Assembly: GCF_026627255.1 (NCBI RefSeq)
Contig: NZ_JAPNLM010000020.1
Span: 77,306 to 124,728, forward strand
DNA length: 47,423 nt
Source of the DNA: Streptomyces antarcticus
GTDB lineage: Bacteria; Actinomycetota; Actinomycetes; Streptomycetales; Streptomycetaceae
Direction of reading: 5' to 3'
The notes under the pieces: model-generated
What the model was told of the DNA's origin: nothing
Database searches by the model: none
The model's input: only the letters and a program-made list of their open reading frames with translations
Program-made: the position numbers and the translations under genes
In this document: positions 8,616 to 16,685 of the stretch, in pieces
How positions within the stretch are numbered: position 1 is the first letter of the stretch
How the letters are laid out: each line of letters begins with the position of its first letter

Positions 8616-9683
8616 TCAGCGCGCGGCGGAAGCGGTGGGGCCGGGGACCGGGAAGCGGGCGCCGATCCTGACGGCGGCGGTCAGCGCCGCCCAGGAGGCG
8701 AGCTCGACCAGTTCCCGGTCGCTGTCGTGTACGGCGCGGAAGTCCTCGATGTCCGCGTCGGTGAGCTGGTACGGGGCGAGGGCGATCAGCAGCGCCAGGC
8801 GGGCGGCGGGCAGCTGCCCGGTGGGCAGGCCCTCCAGCGCCACCTGGAGCCACACCCGGCTCGGGCCGGGTGCGACGCCGTCGTGGACGGCGAGCTCGGC
8901 GCGGACCAGTTCCCGTACGGGCTCGGGGATCCAGCGCTCCGCGCAGGTGTCGACGGCGGCGACCGCCCGGGCCAGGGCACCGGCCACGTGGGGGCTGCTC
9001 TCGGCCCAGGCCAGGTCCTGCGGCAGGGGGGCCTGCGGCAGCAGGTCCAGCGAGTCGCCGGCCCGTACGGTCGTGCCCGTGTCGGGCCGCATCGCCCGGG
9101 CGACCATCCGCATGACCGGGGCGCGCCCGGCCCGGGGGGCCGCGTCGGGGACGGGCGAGTCGGGGAGGAACAGCCGGACCATGCGGTTGAGGTAGTGGAA
9201 GGTGACGGCGACCCCGTAGATCTCGGGGGCCCCGGCGGCGTCGGCGGGCAGGGCCCGTCGGCCGCCGGTGGCGTCCGCGCTGGTGCGGGCCCAGTCGGAG
9301 AGCGCCTGGTGGGCGGCGGCGTCCGCGTCGGGCAGGGTGTCGAGCTTGGCCTGGTGGACCTCGACGCAGTACGGGCACTCGTTGGCCTGCGAGACGGCGG
9401 TGGCGACGGCCTCCTTGGCCGCCCGCCCCACGTGTCCCTCGACGAGGAGGGTCTCGCGCAGCAGCATCCAGGAGGCGGCGAGCACCTCGGGGGCCGGCGA
9501 GTGCAGGGCCAGCGGAGGGGCGATGACCCCGAACTCGCGGTGGGCCCGGCCGTAGACGTCGGCCACCAGCCCCTGGGCTCCGGCCGGCCGGACTGCGGCT
9601 ATGTGCCGGATCTGCTGGAGCGAACCCTTCAGGATCCCTCGCACGAGCGGTCGCACCGCCGCCTCCTCGTTGATCGGTTGCAT
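8616..9683 (-). CDS. AhpD/carboxymuconolactone decarboxylase-like protein
   Basis: The 355-aa protein carries the AhpD redox motif E102-C-P-Y-C106 with His110 (ECPYCVEVH), the thiol-disulfide active site of peroxidase-partner proteins. The rest is a two-lobed all-helical CMD-like fold. It may handle peroxide or thiol chemistry, either in biosynthesis or in protection from a DNA-damaging product; that is inference. The ATG at 9683 is preferred over two TTG codons just upstream. No good ribosome-binding site is present, and an operator-like palindrome runs right up to the start, so a very short leader is possible. Confidence 0.72.
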   Translation of the reverse strand: MQPINEEAAVRPLVRGILKGSLQQIRHIAAVRPAGAQGLVADVYGRAHREFGVIAPPLALHSPAPEVLAASWMLLRETLLVEGHVGRAAKEAVATAVSQANECPYCVEVHQAKLDTLPDADAAAHQALSDWARTSADATGGRRALPADAAGAPEIYGVAVTFHYLNRMVRLFLPDSPVPDAAPRAGRAPVMRMVARAMRPDTGTTVRAGDSLDLLPQAPLPQDLAWAESSPHVAGALARAVAAVDTCAERWIPEPVRELVRAELAVHDGVAPGPSRVWLQVALEGLPTGQLPAARLALLIALAPYQLTDADIEDFRAVHDSDRELVELASWAALTAAVRIGARFPVPGPTASAAR

Positions 9684-9687
9684 GAGC

Positions 9688-9727
9688 AACAAACTGGTCG
9701 TCTGGTCGCCAGATGGGTTGTTTGAAG
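9688..9727 (-). promoter_or_regulatory. Palindromic operator candidate before the AhpD-like gene
   Basis: An inner dyad TCTGG-TCG-CCAGA (9701-9713) is flanked by the near-inverted words CAACAAAC and GTTGTTTG. ACTGGTCG occurs twice (9693 and 9734 areas). The site overlaps the expected promoter of the AhpD-like gene and contains GTTGCTTCAAA, close to GTTGCTTGAAA in the promoter of the DUF5987-like gene. The binding protein is unknown. Confidence 0.35.
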
Positions 9728-9762
9728 CAACTCACTGGTCGGCAAAAAGGCCGTCCGGAGCA

Positions 9763-11427
9763 TCACACCAGGGCGGGCTGTCGCTTCAGCAGCGGAAGGA
9801 CGGCCTTGCGCCCGCTCTTGTAGCCCGTCGGGGACGGTGCGCCGTAGGTCACCGCGACGCCCCTGCGCTGGGCGGCCGCCACGATGTTCGGCACCGCGCG
9901 TTCGGCGATCGCCGCGATGGTCATGGCCGGGTTGACGGTGAGGGCGCCCGGGACGGCGGAGCCGTCGGTGACGAAGATGCCGGCGTGGCCGCGCAGTTCG
10001 TTGGTGTCGTCGAGGGCGGAGGTGTGGGGGTCGTCGCCCATCCGGACGGAGGCCAGGGGGTGCACGGTGTAGGCACCGACGAGGTCGTTGGTCCACGGCA
10101 TCACCTTGGCGAGACCGTCCTTCTCCATGATCTCCTTCACCTCGGCGTCGGACTGGTTCCAGCCCTGCCAGGTGTTCTTCGTCGGCTTGTACGAGAGGTT
10201 TCCGCGCCCGAGCATCTGCTGGGAGATGCGCATGGCGTTGCCCGTGGCGGGAGGCGGGCCGAAGACTCCCTCGTTGTCGTCCTCGGTCATCGAGAAGATG
10301 GTGAGCCAGGACTTCCAGTTCTTGAGGATCTCCTTCTTCTCCTTGCCGAACCAGGTCGGTCCCGAGGCGTCCGGCACCTGGGCGAGGATCGTGCCCAGGC
10401 CCGGCGGGAAGTAGAGCTGCTCCAGGGAGTAGCGGGAGTACTCGGGCAGGGAGCCGTCCAGCTTGTCCCAGCTGGCCACGGTCGGGCCCTTGCCGATCGC
10501 GTTGGCGCCGTAGGGCAGTTCGCCGTCCCCCCGGGACAGTCCCAGGATCTCGGCGACCTTGTCCTCGTTGAGAATGGCGGTGTTGAGGCGCTCGCCGTTG
10601 CCGGAGAAGTAGCGGCCGACCGCGTGCGGCATCTTGCCGAGGTGGGCCTCGCTGCGCTGGAGGATGACAGGGGTGGCGGCGGCGCCGGCCGCCATCACGA
10701 CGATCTTGGCCTCGATGACTCCGGAACCGTTCTGCAGGCGGTAGTCCGTGTCGTCGACGATGTTGTAGTGGACCCGGTAGTCGCCCTCGGGGGTCCTCTC
10801 CAGGTACTGCACCTCGTGCAGGGGGCGGATCTCCGCGCCGTGGGCGAGCGCTGCCGGGAGGTAGTTGACCGTGAGCGACTGCTTCGCCTCGAAGCGGCAT
10901 CCGGCCATCATGAAGTTGCAGTTGGTGCACTTGGAGTTGTCGATCGCGACGGCGAGCGGGTTGGCGGTGCGCCCCGAGTGGTTGCACGCCGCGGCCCACA
11001 GGCCTCCCGCGTAGGAGACGTCGCTCCACTCCTGCTTGGTGACGGAGAGGGATTCCTCGATCCGGTCGTACCAGGGGTCGAGGGTCTCGCGGCTCACCGA
11101 CTTGGGCCACATGCGGCGGCCGATGCTGCCCTTGCGGTCGAAGACGAACTTGGGGGCGCGGGGCATGGCCGCGAAGTAGACGACGCTGCCGCCGCCGACG
11201 CAGTTGCCGCCCAGCACGCTCATCCCGTCACCGACGACGAAGTCGAAGGCCCGCGTGTAGGAGGAGCCGAGCTTGTAGTCGTGCTCGAAGTCCTTGCTCT
11301 CCAGCCAGGGTCCGCGCTCCAGCACCGTGACCTTCGCGCCGCCGGCGGCGAGGTGGTAGGCCGCGATGGCCCCGCCGAACCCGCTCCCGATGACCAGGAC
11401 GTCCGTCTTGTCGATGGCGTTGCTCAT
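9763..11427 (-). CDS. GMC-family FAD oxidoreductase with Cys cluster
   Basis: The 554-aa flavoprotein has the N-terminal motif VLVIGSGFGGAIAAYHL and the C-terminal GMC segment TDGSAVPGALTVNPAMTIAAIAERA. It resembles the cholesterol-oxidase/glucose-dehydrogenase branch. A cluster CTNCNFMMAGC in the middle could bind a metal or Fe-S centre. It oxidises an alcohol with FAD. Enediyne clusters often encode a flavoprotein of unknown role (E9 type), and this is a candidate. The ATG at 11427 overlaps the stop of the small upstream gene (ATGA), so the pair is translationally coupled, as for GMC dehydrogenases and their small subunits. Confidence 0.83.
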   Translation of the reverse strand: MSNAIDKTDVLVIGSGFGGAIAAYHLAAGGAKVTVLERGPWLESKDFEHDYKLGSSYTRAFDFVVGDGMSVLGGNCVGGGSVVYFAAMPRAPKFVFDRKGSIGRRMWPKSVSRETLDPWYDRIEESLSVTKQEWSDVSYAGGLWAAACNHSGRTANPLAVAIDNSKCTNCNFMMAGCRFEAKQSLTVNYLPAALAHGAEIRPLHEVQYLERTPEGDYRVHYNIVDDTDYRLQNGSGVIEAKIVVMAAGAAATPVILQRSEAHLGKMPHAVGRYFSGNGERLNTAILNEDKVAEILGLSRGDGELPYGANAIGKGPTVASWDKLDGSLPEYSRYSLEQLYFPPGLGTILAQVPDASGPTWFGKEKKEILKNWKSWLTIFSMTEDDNEGVFGPPPATGNAMRISQQMLGRGNLSYKPTKNTWQGWNQSDAEVKEIMEKDGLAKVMPWTNDLVGAYTVHPLASVRMGDDPHTSALDDTNELRGHAGIFVTDGSAVPGALTVNPAMTIAAIAERAVPNIVAAAQRRGVAVTYGAPSPTGYKSGRKAVLPLLKRQPALV

Positions 11428-12011
11428 GCTGGGCTCCCGGAGGGGGTCGTGTCGGGGTGGAGGGGGGCGAGCTGGCGGCCGTAGCCGAAGTCCTGGAACC
11501 GCCACAGGCCGTCGGCGTCGGGCTTGGTGATGCCCATGGCCTCCAGGCCCGGGTGGCCGTCCTCGATGGCCTGCGCGGTGTGCAGGTGAGCCGCGGAGTC
11601 GAAGGCCATGTTGCAGAAGAGGGAGAGCAGGACCCAGAAGTCCTTCTCCGGGTGACCGGGAGTGGTCAGCTTCACGATCAGCTTCACCCGGTCCTCGTAG
11701 TCCAGGGCCACGAAGGGCGGGACCGTCTCGTCGAGGGTCAACCCCGCTTCGGCCGCGTAGGTCCTGGCGTGGTCGTTGACGAGGTTCGCGAGGTCCTCCA
11801 GGCCGTCGTGGACGCCGGTCGCGTCCCAGCGCAGCAGTTCAAGGGCGCCCGCGGCAACCGCTCCGCCGCCGGCGGCGACTCCCGCCACGGCCCGGTCACC
11901 GGGCCAGCGCTTCTCGCCCGGGACGATCGTGTCCGCGTAGGCCTCCAGCGTGAGGGCCGCGTCTGCTCCGACGTCGACCCTGCGCTCCTCTCTTTCCCGC
12001 ACTGCCTGCAA
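11424..12011 (-). CDS. Small partner of the GMC oxidoreductase (DUF5987-like)
   Basis: The 195-aa protein resembles actinobacterial DUF5987 proteins and, more distantly, the gluconate-2-dehydrogenase gamma subunit (ALTLEAYADTIVPGEKRWPGD near the start; then FWVLLSLFCNMAFDSAAHL). These small subunits accompany GMC enzymes and help in maturation or electron transfer. The start is TTG at 12011 with GGAGG 5 nt upstream; the GTG at 12002 is too far from that site. It overlaps the GMC gene by 4 nt. The family name is from memory and is less certain than the pairing. Confidence 0.68.
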   Translation of the reverse strand: MQAVREREERRVDVGADAALTLEAYADTIVPGEKRWPGDRAVAGVAAGGGAVAAGALELLRWDATGVHDGLEDLANLVNDHARTYAAEAGLTLDETVPPFVALDYEDRVKLIVKLTTPGHPEKDFWVLLSLFCNMAFDSAAHLHTAQAIEDGHPGLEAMGITKPDADGLWRFQDFGYGRQLAPLHPDTTPSGSPA

Positions 12012-12058
12012 TTCGTCCTCCAGGGACCCGATTTGAGTGGTGCTGCTGTCGTGAGAAC

Positions 12059-12088
12059 AACGTAGGACTGCTCAGTCTTTTCAAGCAA
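12059..12088 (-). promoter_or_regulatory. Promoter with internal dyad for the DUF5987-GMC operon
   Basis: On the minus strand a -35-like TTGCTT (12083-12088) and a -10-like TACGTT (12059-12064) are 18 bp apart. The spacer contains the dyad GACTG-AG-CAGTC (12066-12077), a position suited to repressor binding. The start codon lies about 48 nt downstream. Confidence 0.45.
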
Positions 12089-12166
12089 CCAATGCAGACT
12101 GTTCATCGCTGCGAGCGGGTTTCTTTATGCAACTAGCCAGAGTCGCCGCATCGGCCCGGCAGCGCT

Positions 12167-12192
12167 CAGAAAAAAAAGGGACGTTCAGTAGG
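12167..12192 (+). promoter_or_regulatory. A-tract/GGACGTTC element upstream of the StrR-type gene
   Basis: Eight A residues are followed by GGGACGTTC. Elements with an A-tract and GGRCGTTC core also lie at 29727-29755 and 32564-32593. It is about 100 bp upstream of the StrR-type start. It may be an autoregulator-receptor (ARE) operator; the right arm is less T-rich than in the other two. Confidence 0.45.
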
Positions 12193-12289
12193 CTCTCAAC
12201 GGAGGTGTTCCTTCCCCGTGAATTGAGGGGCCTTCTGCGGACAGAACGACAGGCCCGGCAGGCCCGGAACTCATGAGGGGAAGTTGGAG

Positions 12290-13432
12290 ATGACCGACGC
12301 GGCCCCGGCATATCGCACGTTCACGCTCCATATCGACACCCTGCAGTCGGCGGATTCCCCGAGACTGAACGGGATCGACGAAGAGCACGTCGTCCGGCTC
12401 GCGGCGATGTTTCCGGCACTTCCGCCCGTCCTGGTGCATCGCACCACCTTGCGCATCATCGACGGGATGCACCGGGTCGCCGCCGCGCGTTCCCTGGGGC
12501 TGGAATCCGTCCAGGTCCTCTACTTCGACGGCAGTCCGGAGGAAGTCTTCCTGCGCTCGGTTTCCGTCAACGTCGCCAACGGGCTGCCGCTGACCGTCGC
12601 CGACCGCAAGGCCGCCGTCATCCGCATCCTCGGCTCGTATCCCGAGCGCTCCGACCGCGCCATAGCGGCGTACGCGGGCCTCGACGCCAAGACGGTCGCG
12701 GTGATCCGCCGGGGTTCAGCCGCAGATTCTCCGCAGTCGAACATCCGCATCGGATCCGACGGTCGCGCGCACCCCCTGGACCGCACCGCCGAGCGGCTGC
12801 GCGCCGCCGAACTCATCGCGAGCCGGCCCGAACTTCCCTTGCGCGTGATCGCCCAGGAGACCGGGCTCTCCCTGGGGACGGCCCACGACGTACGCCAGCG
12901 GCTGCTGCGCGGCGAGAGGCCCGTGCCACAGGTCCGCCGGAGCCGTGAGAACGGCCGGACCGGCGAGGGCGGCGAGGTCGCCGAAAGCGGCGGACCGGAC
13001 CGGATCCCGCGCGCGGCGGCCACGTCCGTCGCGGGCGCGGGCACGGACGCGGGTGTCTCAGCGCCGCCCGCGGCGGGCCCGCAGGCACCCCGCCTCCTCC
13101 CGGGACCGGCCCCGGCCGTCCCCGCCCAGCTCATGTCGGGACGCACCCGCACGTCACTGGAGGCGCTGCGCCGGCTCGCCGCCGATCCGTCCCTGCGCCA
13201 CTCCGAATCCGGCCGCCAGTTCCTGCGCTGGATCCACGCCCATTTCGTGGTCGACGACGCCTGGCGGCAGCGGGCCGACGCGGTTCCGCCGCACTGCACC
13301 GACGCGGTGGCGGAACTGGCAATTCAGTGTTCGAACAGCTGGAAGAGGTTCGCCGAGGACCTGTCCAGGCGACGGCTGGCGGACGGGACGTCCTCACCGG
13401 ATCAGCGCACGCCATCGAATTCTTGGCATTGA
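12290..13432 (+). CDS. StrR-type (ParB-fold) pathway regulator
   Basis: The 380-aa protein begins with a ParB/Srx-like domain (about 10-110) that includes IDGMHRVAAARSLG (57-70). A helix-turn-helix follows (LPLRVIAQETGLSLGTAHDVRQRLL, about 180-205), then an Ala/Pro-rich linker and a conserved C-terminal helical segment. This architecture is that of StrR, NovG and related cluster-specific activators, not of plasmid ParB. The ATG at 12290 sits 9 nt after GAGGGG; a TTG at 12284 directly abuts that site. It is divergent from the GMC operon and 28 nt from the AraC-type gene, so the two regulators probably form an operon. Activation of the enediyne genes is the likely role. Confidence 0.85.
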   Translation: MTDAAPAYRTFTLHIDTLQSADSPRLNGIDEEHVVRLAAMFPALPPVLVHRTTLRIIDGMHRVAAARSLGLESVQVLYFDGSPEEVFLRSVSVNVANGLPLTVADRKAAVIRILGSYPERSDRAIAAYAGLDAKTVAVIRRGSAADSPQSNIRIGSDGRAHPLDRTAERLRAAELIASRPELPLRVIAQETGLSLGTAHDVRQRLLRGERPVPQVRRSRENGRTGEGGEVAESGGPDRIPRAAATSVAGAGTDAGVSAPPAAGPQAPRLLPGPAPAVPAQLMSGRTRTSLEALRRLAADPSLRHSESGRQFLRWIHAHFVVDDAWRQRADAVPPHCTDAVAELAIQCSNSWKRFAEDLSRRRLADGTSSPDQRTPSNSWH

Positions 13433-13460
13433 GCATGACTCATACGACAGGGGAGACACG

Positions 13461-14237
13461 GTGACCACCACTGCCATCGAGGCTGCGGTCCTCCGCGTAA
13501 TCAATGACATGCGTGCGAATCTCGGTCAGGAACTGACGATCGACGACATGGCACGCATCGCCATGTTCAGCAAATTCCATTTCACCCGGGTTTTCCGGGA
13601 TGTGACCGGTACGTCTCCCGGACGGTTCCTCTCCGCGCTGCGGCTGCAGGAGGCGAAGCGTCTTCTCGTCGAAACCCAGTTCAGCGTCGCGGACATCAGC
13701 AGCGAGGTCGGATACAGCAGCGTCGGCACCTTCAGCTCGCGTTTCAAATTGTGTGTCGGCGTCTCTCCCAGCATGTACCGGCAATTGGACGGATTCGTGC
13801 CCGAGGTCGGCCCCGGCGAGCTGCCCCCACTCACTTCGCTGACCCCCCGCAACACCCTGCGCGGCCGGATCCGCCTGACCGACGAGGGCTCCCACGGGTA
13901 CTGCTTCGTCGGCCTCTTCCCCACCCCGGTCCCCCAGGGCCAGCCGGTGCGCTGCACCGTGCTGCAGGGTCCCGGTGCCTTCGAGCTCCGCGACGTACCG
14001 GCCGGCACCTGGTACGTCCTCGTGCACTCGGTCCCGTACGGCTTCGAGAACCAGCCGTCCGGCACCGGCGACGAGGACGCCGTCTCCGTCGGCCGCTATG
14101 GTCCGGTCACCGCGCACGCCGACACGCTGCTGATGCCCGCCGAGATCACGCTGCGTCCGCTGGACGCCCTCGACCCGCCCGTACTGACGGCCCTCCTGGA
14201 CCTGCGCACCACCGCCATGCAGGCCGTCGCCAGCTGA
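13461..14237 (+). CDS. AraC-family regulator with N-terminal DNA-binding domain
   Basis: The 258-aa protein has its AraC/XylS DNA-binding domain at the N-terminus (two HTHs, about 8-110: LTIDDMARIAMFSKFHFTRVF and VADISSEVGYSSVGTFSSRF). A C-terminal domain of about 145 aa with alternating beta-like segments follows, unlike the usual AraC order. The GTG start at 13461 follows GGGGAGA. It lies 28 nt downstream of the StrR-type gene and ends before a strong bidirectional hairpin. The C-terminal domain may sense a ligand; its family is not recognised. Confidence 0.83.
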   Translation: MTTTAIEAAVLRVINDMRANLGQELTIDDMARIAMFSKFHFTRVFRDVTGTSPGRFLSALRLQEAKRLLVETQFSVADISSEVGYSSVGTFSSRFKLCVGVSPSMYRQLDGFVPEVGPGELPPLTSLTPRNTLRGRIRLTDEGSHGYCFVGLFPTPVPQGQPVRCTVLQGPGAFELRDVPAGTWYVLVHSVPYGFENQPSGTGDEDAVSVGRYGPVTAHADTLLMPAEITLRPLDALDPPVLTALLDLRTTAMQAVAS

Positions 14238-14253
14238 CGTCTGGGCATACGAA

Positions 14254-14291
14254 AAGAGGCCGGCCGCGGCATCCGCCGCGGCCGGCCTCTT
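14254..14291. terminator. Bidirectional terminator between the AraC-type and P450 genes
   Basis: A perfect 17-bp stem (14254-14270 with 14275-14291) has the loop ATCC, with A-rich and T-rich ends. It separates the convergent regulator operon and PKS operon. Confidence 0.8.
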
Positions 14292-14314
14292 CGTCGTGCT
14301 CCCGTGGTGCGTGC

Positions 14315-15670
14315 TCAGTCCACCGGGCGGATCGTCATCGGGAGCCCGCCGCGCATCCGCAGCGACATCATGGGCTCGGCGACGCCCTCGTGCCCGGCCA
14401 CGACGTCCATGTCGAGGTCCCTGGTGAGCAGGGCCGTGACGAAGACCGCCTCCATCATCCCGAGGTTGCTGCCGATGCAGAACCGCGGTCCCGCGCCGAA
14501 GGGGATGTACGCGTAGCGGGGGCGGCTGGCGACCTGCGACGGCTCGAAGCGGCTCGGGTCGAAGCGCTCCGAGTCGTCCCAGAAGTCCGGGTGGCGGTGC
14601 AGGGTATACGGGCACACCAGTACGTCGGCCTTGGCCGGCACGGGGAACCCGCCGACCTCGTCGGCCTGCTGCGCGATGCGCGGCAGGATCCACACCGGCG
14701 GGTACAGCCGCATGGCCTCCTGCACGACCTGCATCGTGTACGAGAGCTTGTGCAGGTCGTCGGCCTCGGGCAGGCGCCCCCCGGCCAGCACCGCGCGGGC
14801 CTCCTCGCGCACCAGATCCCGTACGTGCGGGTTGCGCGCGAGCAGCAGCAGGGTCCAGCCCAGCGTGCTGGCCGTCGTCTCGTGCCCGGCGAGGAGCAGG
14901 GTGACGAGCTCGTCCTGCAGGCGCTTGCGGCCGAGTGCCGGATCGGTCTCCTTGCGCGCGGCGGTGATCATCCGCGAGAAGGCGTCGGCGGCGGGGTCGT
15001 CGTCGGACATCCGGGCGCTGCGGTCGGCGACGAGCGCGTCGACGGTCACCGTCAGTTCGGTACGGGCCCGGCGGAAGTTGCGCTGCGTCGCGAAGGGCAC
15101 CCAGGTGGGCACCAGGCCCTGGGTGACCATGTCGAACATCGCCTGGTCCTGCACGGCCTCGAAGGCGTGCGCGATCCCGTCGTGCCCGTCCATGGACATG
15201 TCCATCAGGGTCCGGCCCAGCACCCCGAGGGTGAGGCCGGTAACCTCGTGGAGCACGTCGACCGTCGTCCCGCCTGAGCCCGCACCCTTGCGCAGCTGCT
15301 CCAGCAGGCGGCCGGCCTCCTCGGCCACGACGCCCGCCTGTGCGGCGATGCGGCCCGGCTTGAACGCGGGCTGCACGTTGCGGCGCTGCGCCTTCCACAG
15401 GTCGCCCTCACTGGTGAGGAGGCCGTCGCCGAGCACCTTGCGGGACTCCACGAGGCCGATGCCCTTGTGGTAGTTGGCCGCATTGTCGGCCAGCACGTGC
15501 TTGGCGTAGTCGGGGCGGTTGAAGATGTACATCTTCTTGGGCCCCATGTTGACCCGTACGGCGTCGGAGAGGTCCGCAGCGTCGCGCATCATGGCGAGCC
15601 GGTCGACGGCCAGCTTGCGCAGCAGTCCGGGCAGCTGCCAGAACGGCGGACCGGGCGGGTGCGAGCTCAC
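14315..15670 (-). CDS. Cytochrome P450 of the enediyne operon (E7-like)
   Basis: The 451-aa P450 shows the I-helix AGHETTAS, the K-helix ExxR in EAMRLYPP, and the heme-binding loop FGAGPRFCIG with ligand Cys398. It would hydroxylate or oxidise the polyene or enediyne core using electrons from ferredoxin partners not encoded here. The GTG start at 15670 overlaps the flavin reductase stop (GTGA), which makes this the last gene of the PKS operon. A P450 (E7) is a frequent companion of enediyne PKS cassettes; the specific substrate is unknown. Confidence 0.88.
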   Translation of the reverse strand: MSSHPPGPPFWQLPGLLRKLAVDRLAMMRDAADLSDAVRVNMGPKKMYIFNRPDYAKHVLADNAANYHKGIGLVESRKVLGDGLLTSEGDLWKAQRRNVQPAFKPGRIAAQAGVVAEEAGRLLEQLRKGAGSGGTTVDVLHEVTGLTLGVLGRTLMDMSMDGHDGIAHAFEAVQDQAMFDMVTQGLVPTWVPFATQRNFRRARTELTVTVDALVADRSARMSDDDPAADAFSRMITAARKETDPALGRKRLQDELVTLLLAGHETTASTLGWTLLLLARNPHVRDLVREEARAVLAGGRLPEADDLHKLSYTMQVVQEAMRLYPPVWILPRIAQQADEVGGFPVPAKADVLVCPYTLHRHPDFWDDSERFDPSRFEPSQVASRPRYAYIPFGAGPRFCIGSNLGMMEAVFVTALLTRDLDMDVVAGHEGVAEPMMSLRMRGGLPMTIRPVD

Positions 15671-16227
15671 CGCGCGCCTCCCCGCTGCGCCTGGGCGAGC
15701 GGGGCGGGGGCGACCTCCCGGAACGCGCCGCGGTGGAACACCAGCGGCTCCCGTTCCGGGGACTCGTCCATGGCGAGCAGCTCCCCCAGGTAGAGGGTGT
15801 GGTCGCCGGCGTCGTACGCCCGCCACTTCGCGCACTCGAAGTGCGCCGCCGCCCCCGCGATCAGGGGGGCGCCGGCGGCGCGGCCGGGCAGGTGGTCGAC
15901 GGCGTCGAACTGGCCGGCGCCCATGGGACGCGAACGGTCGGCGAAGTGCCGGGCCACGCCCTCCTGGCCCGCGCCGAGCACCGACACCGAGAAGGTGTCG
16001 GCCTCGGCGAGGCGGCGGTGCATGAGCGCTTCCTTTCCGACGCTCACCAGGACCAGGGGCGGGTCCAGGGAGACCGAGGTGAAGGAGTTGGCGGTCATGC
16101 CCCGCGGGGAGGCACCGCCCACCGTCACGACGGTCACCCCGGTGGCGAACGCCCCGAAGGCCCGCCGCAGCCGCGCGGGGTCGCCGATGACGGCTGCCCG
16201 CGGCGGCGCGGCGGTCAGGGTGCTCAT
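15667..16227 (-). CDS. Flavin reductase (E6-like)
   Basis: The 186-aa protein is an NAD(P)H:flavin reductase of the HpaC/RutF family (FATGVTVVTVGG near residue 30, then GMTANSFTSVSLDPPLVLVSV). It supplies reduced flavin to flavin-dependent monooxygenases; the FAD monooxygenase at 2911-4323 could be a partner only if it lacks its own reductase function. The ATG at 16227 overlaps the thioesterase stop (ATGA), and its own stop overlaps the P450 start (GTGA). SgcE6-type flavin reductases are standard in enediyne clusters. Confidence 0.87.
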   Translation of the reverse strand: MSTLTAAPPRAAVIGDPARLRRAFGAFATGVTVVTVGGASPRGMTANSFTSVSLDPPLVLVSVGKEALMHRRLAEADTFSVSVLGAGQEGVARHFADRSRPMGAGQFDAVDHLPGRAAGAPLIAGAAAHFECAKWRAYDAGDHTLYLGELLAMDESPEREPLVFHRGAFREVAPAPLAQAQRGGAR

Positions 16228-16682
16228 GCCGCCCGCCCCGACAGGGCGCGGCCCTGGACGGCGTACGGCTCCAGGGCCCGCGCCAGGCCCTCGGGGATCA
16301 GCGACGGAACCGTGTTGGTGTTCGGTCCACGCATGCAGGCGATGCGCTGGCGGCCGCGGGCGATGAGGACTTCGACGCCGCCCGTGATCTTCACGTAGTC
16401 GAACGTGAACTCCAGCTGGGTCTGGCCGAGTTCGGACAGCCGCATCCGGATCGACACCTCGTCGAAGGCCGTGATCTCGGCGAAGAACTCGCAGTCCACC
16501 TTGAGGGTGAACAGCTTGAGGTCCGCCTGCACCTCGGCCAGCACGTCCGGTGCCTTCTTCTGCAGGAACAGCTCGCGGCACCGGCCCTGCCAGCGCAGGT
16601 AGTTGACGTAGTAGACGTTGCCTACGAGGTTGGTCTCCTCGAAACCGACCGTGTGCAGGTACTCGAAGTAGTCGTCAGCCAT
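16224..16682 (-). CDS. Enediyne thioesterase TEBC (E10, hot-dog fold)
   Basis: The 152-aa protein is a hot-dog thioesterase of the CalE7/DynE7/SgcE10 family (FEETNLVGNVYYVNYLRWQGRCRE, residues 14-37). The acidic catalytic residue of typical 4-hydroxybenzoyl-CoA thioesterases is replaced by Asn18; Asn22, Arg34 and Arg36 lie in the same loop. These enzymes release the polyene product from the PKSE acyl carrier domain, giving heptaene or related polyenes in vitro. The ATG is 3 nt beyond the PKSE stop, so translation is coupled. It is diagnostic of an enediyne cassette. Confidence 0.93.
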   Translation of the reverse strand: MADDYFEYLHTVGFEETNLVGNVYYVNYLRWQGRCRELFLQKKAPDVLAEVQADLKLFTLKVDCEFFAEITAFDEVSIRMRLSELGQTQLEFTFDYVKITGGVEVLIARGRQRIACMRGPNTNTVPSLIPEGLARALEPYAVQGRALSGRAA

Positions 16683-16685
16683 GAT

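Noticed and set aside
12290..13432. Reading the StrR-type gene as a plasmid parB
   Set aside because: It has no adjacent parA, and it has the linker and C-terminal region of cluster-specific activators, next to an AraC regulator.
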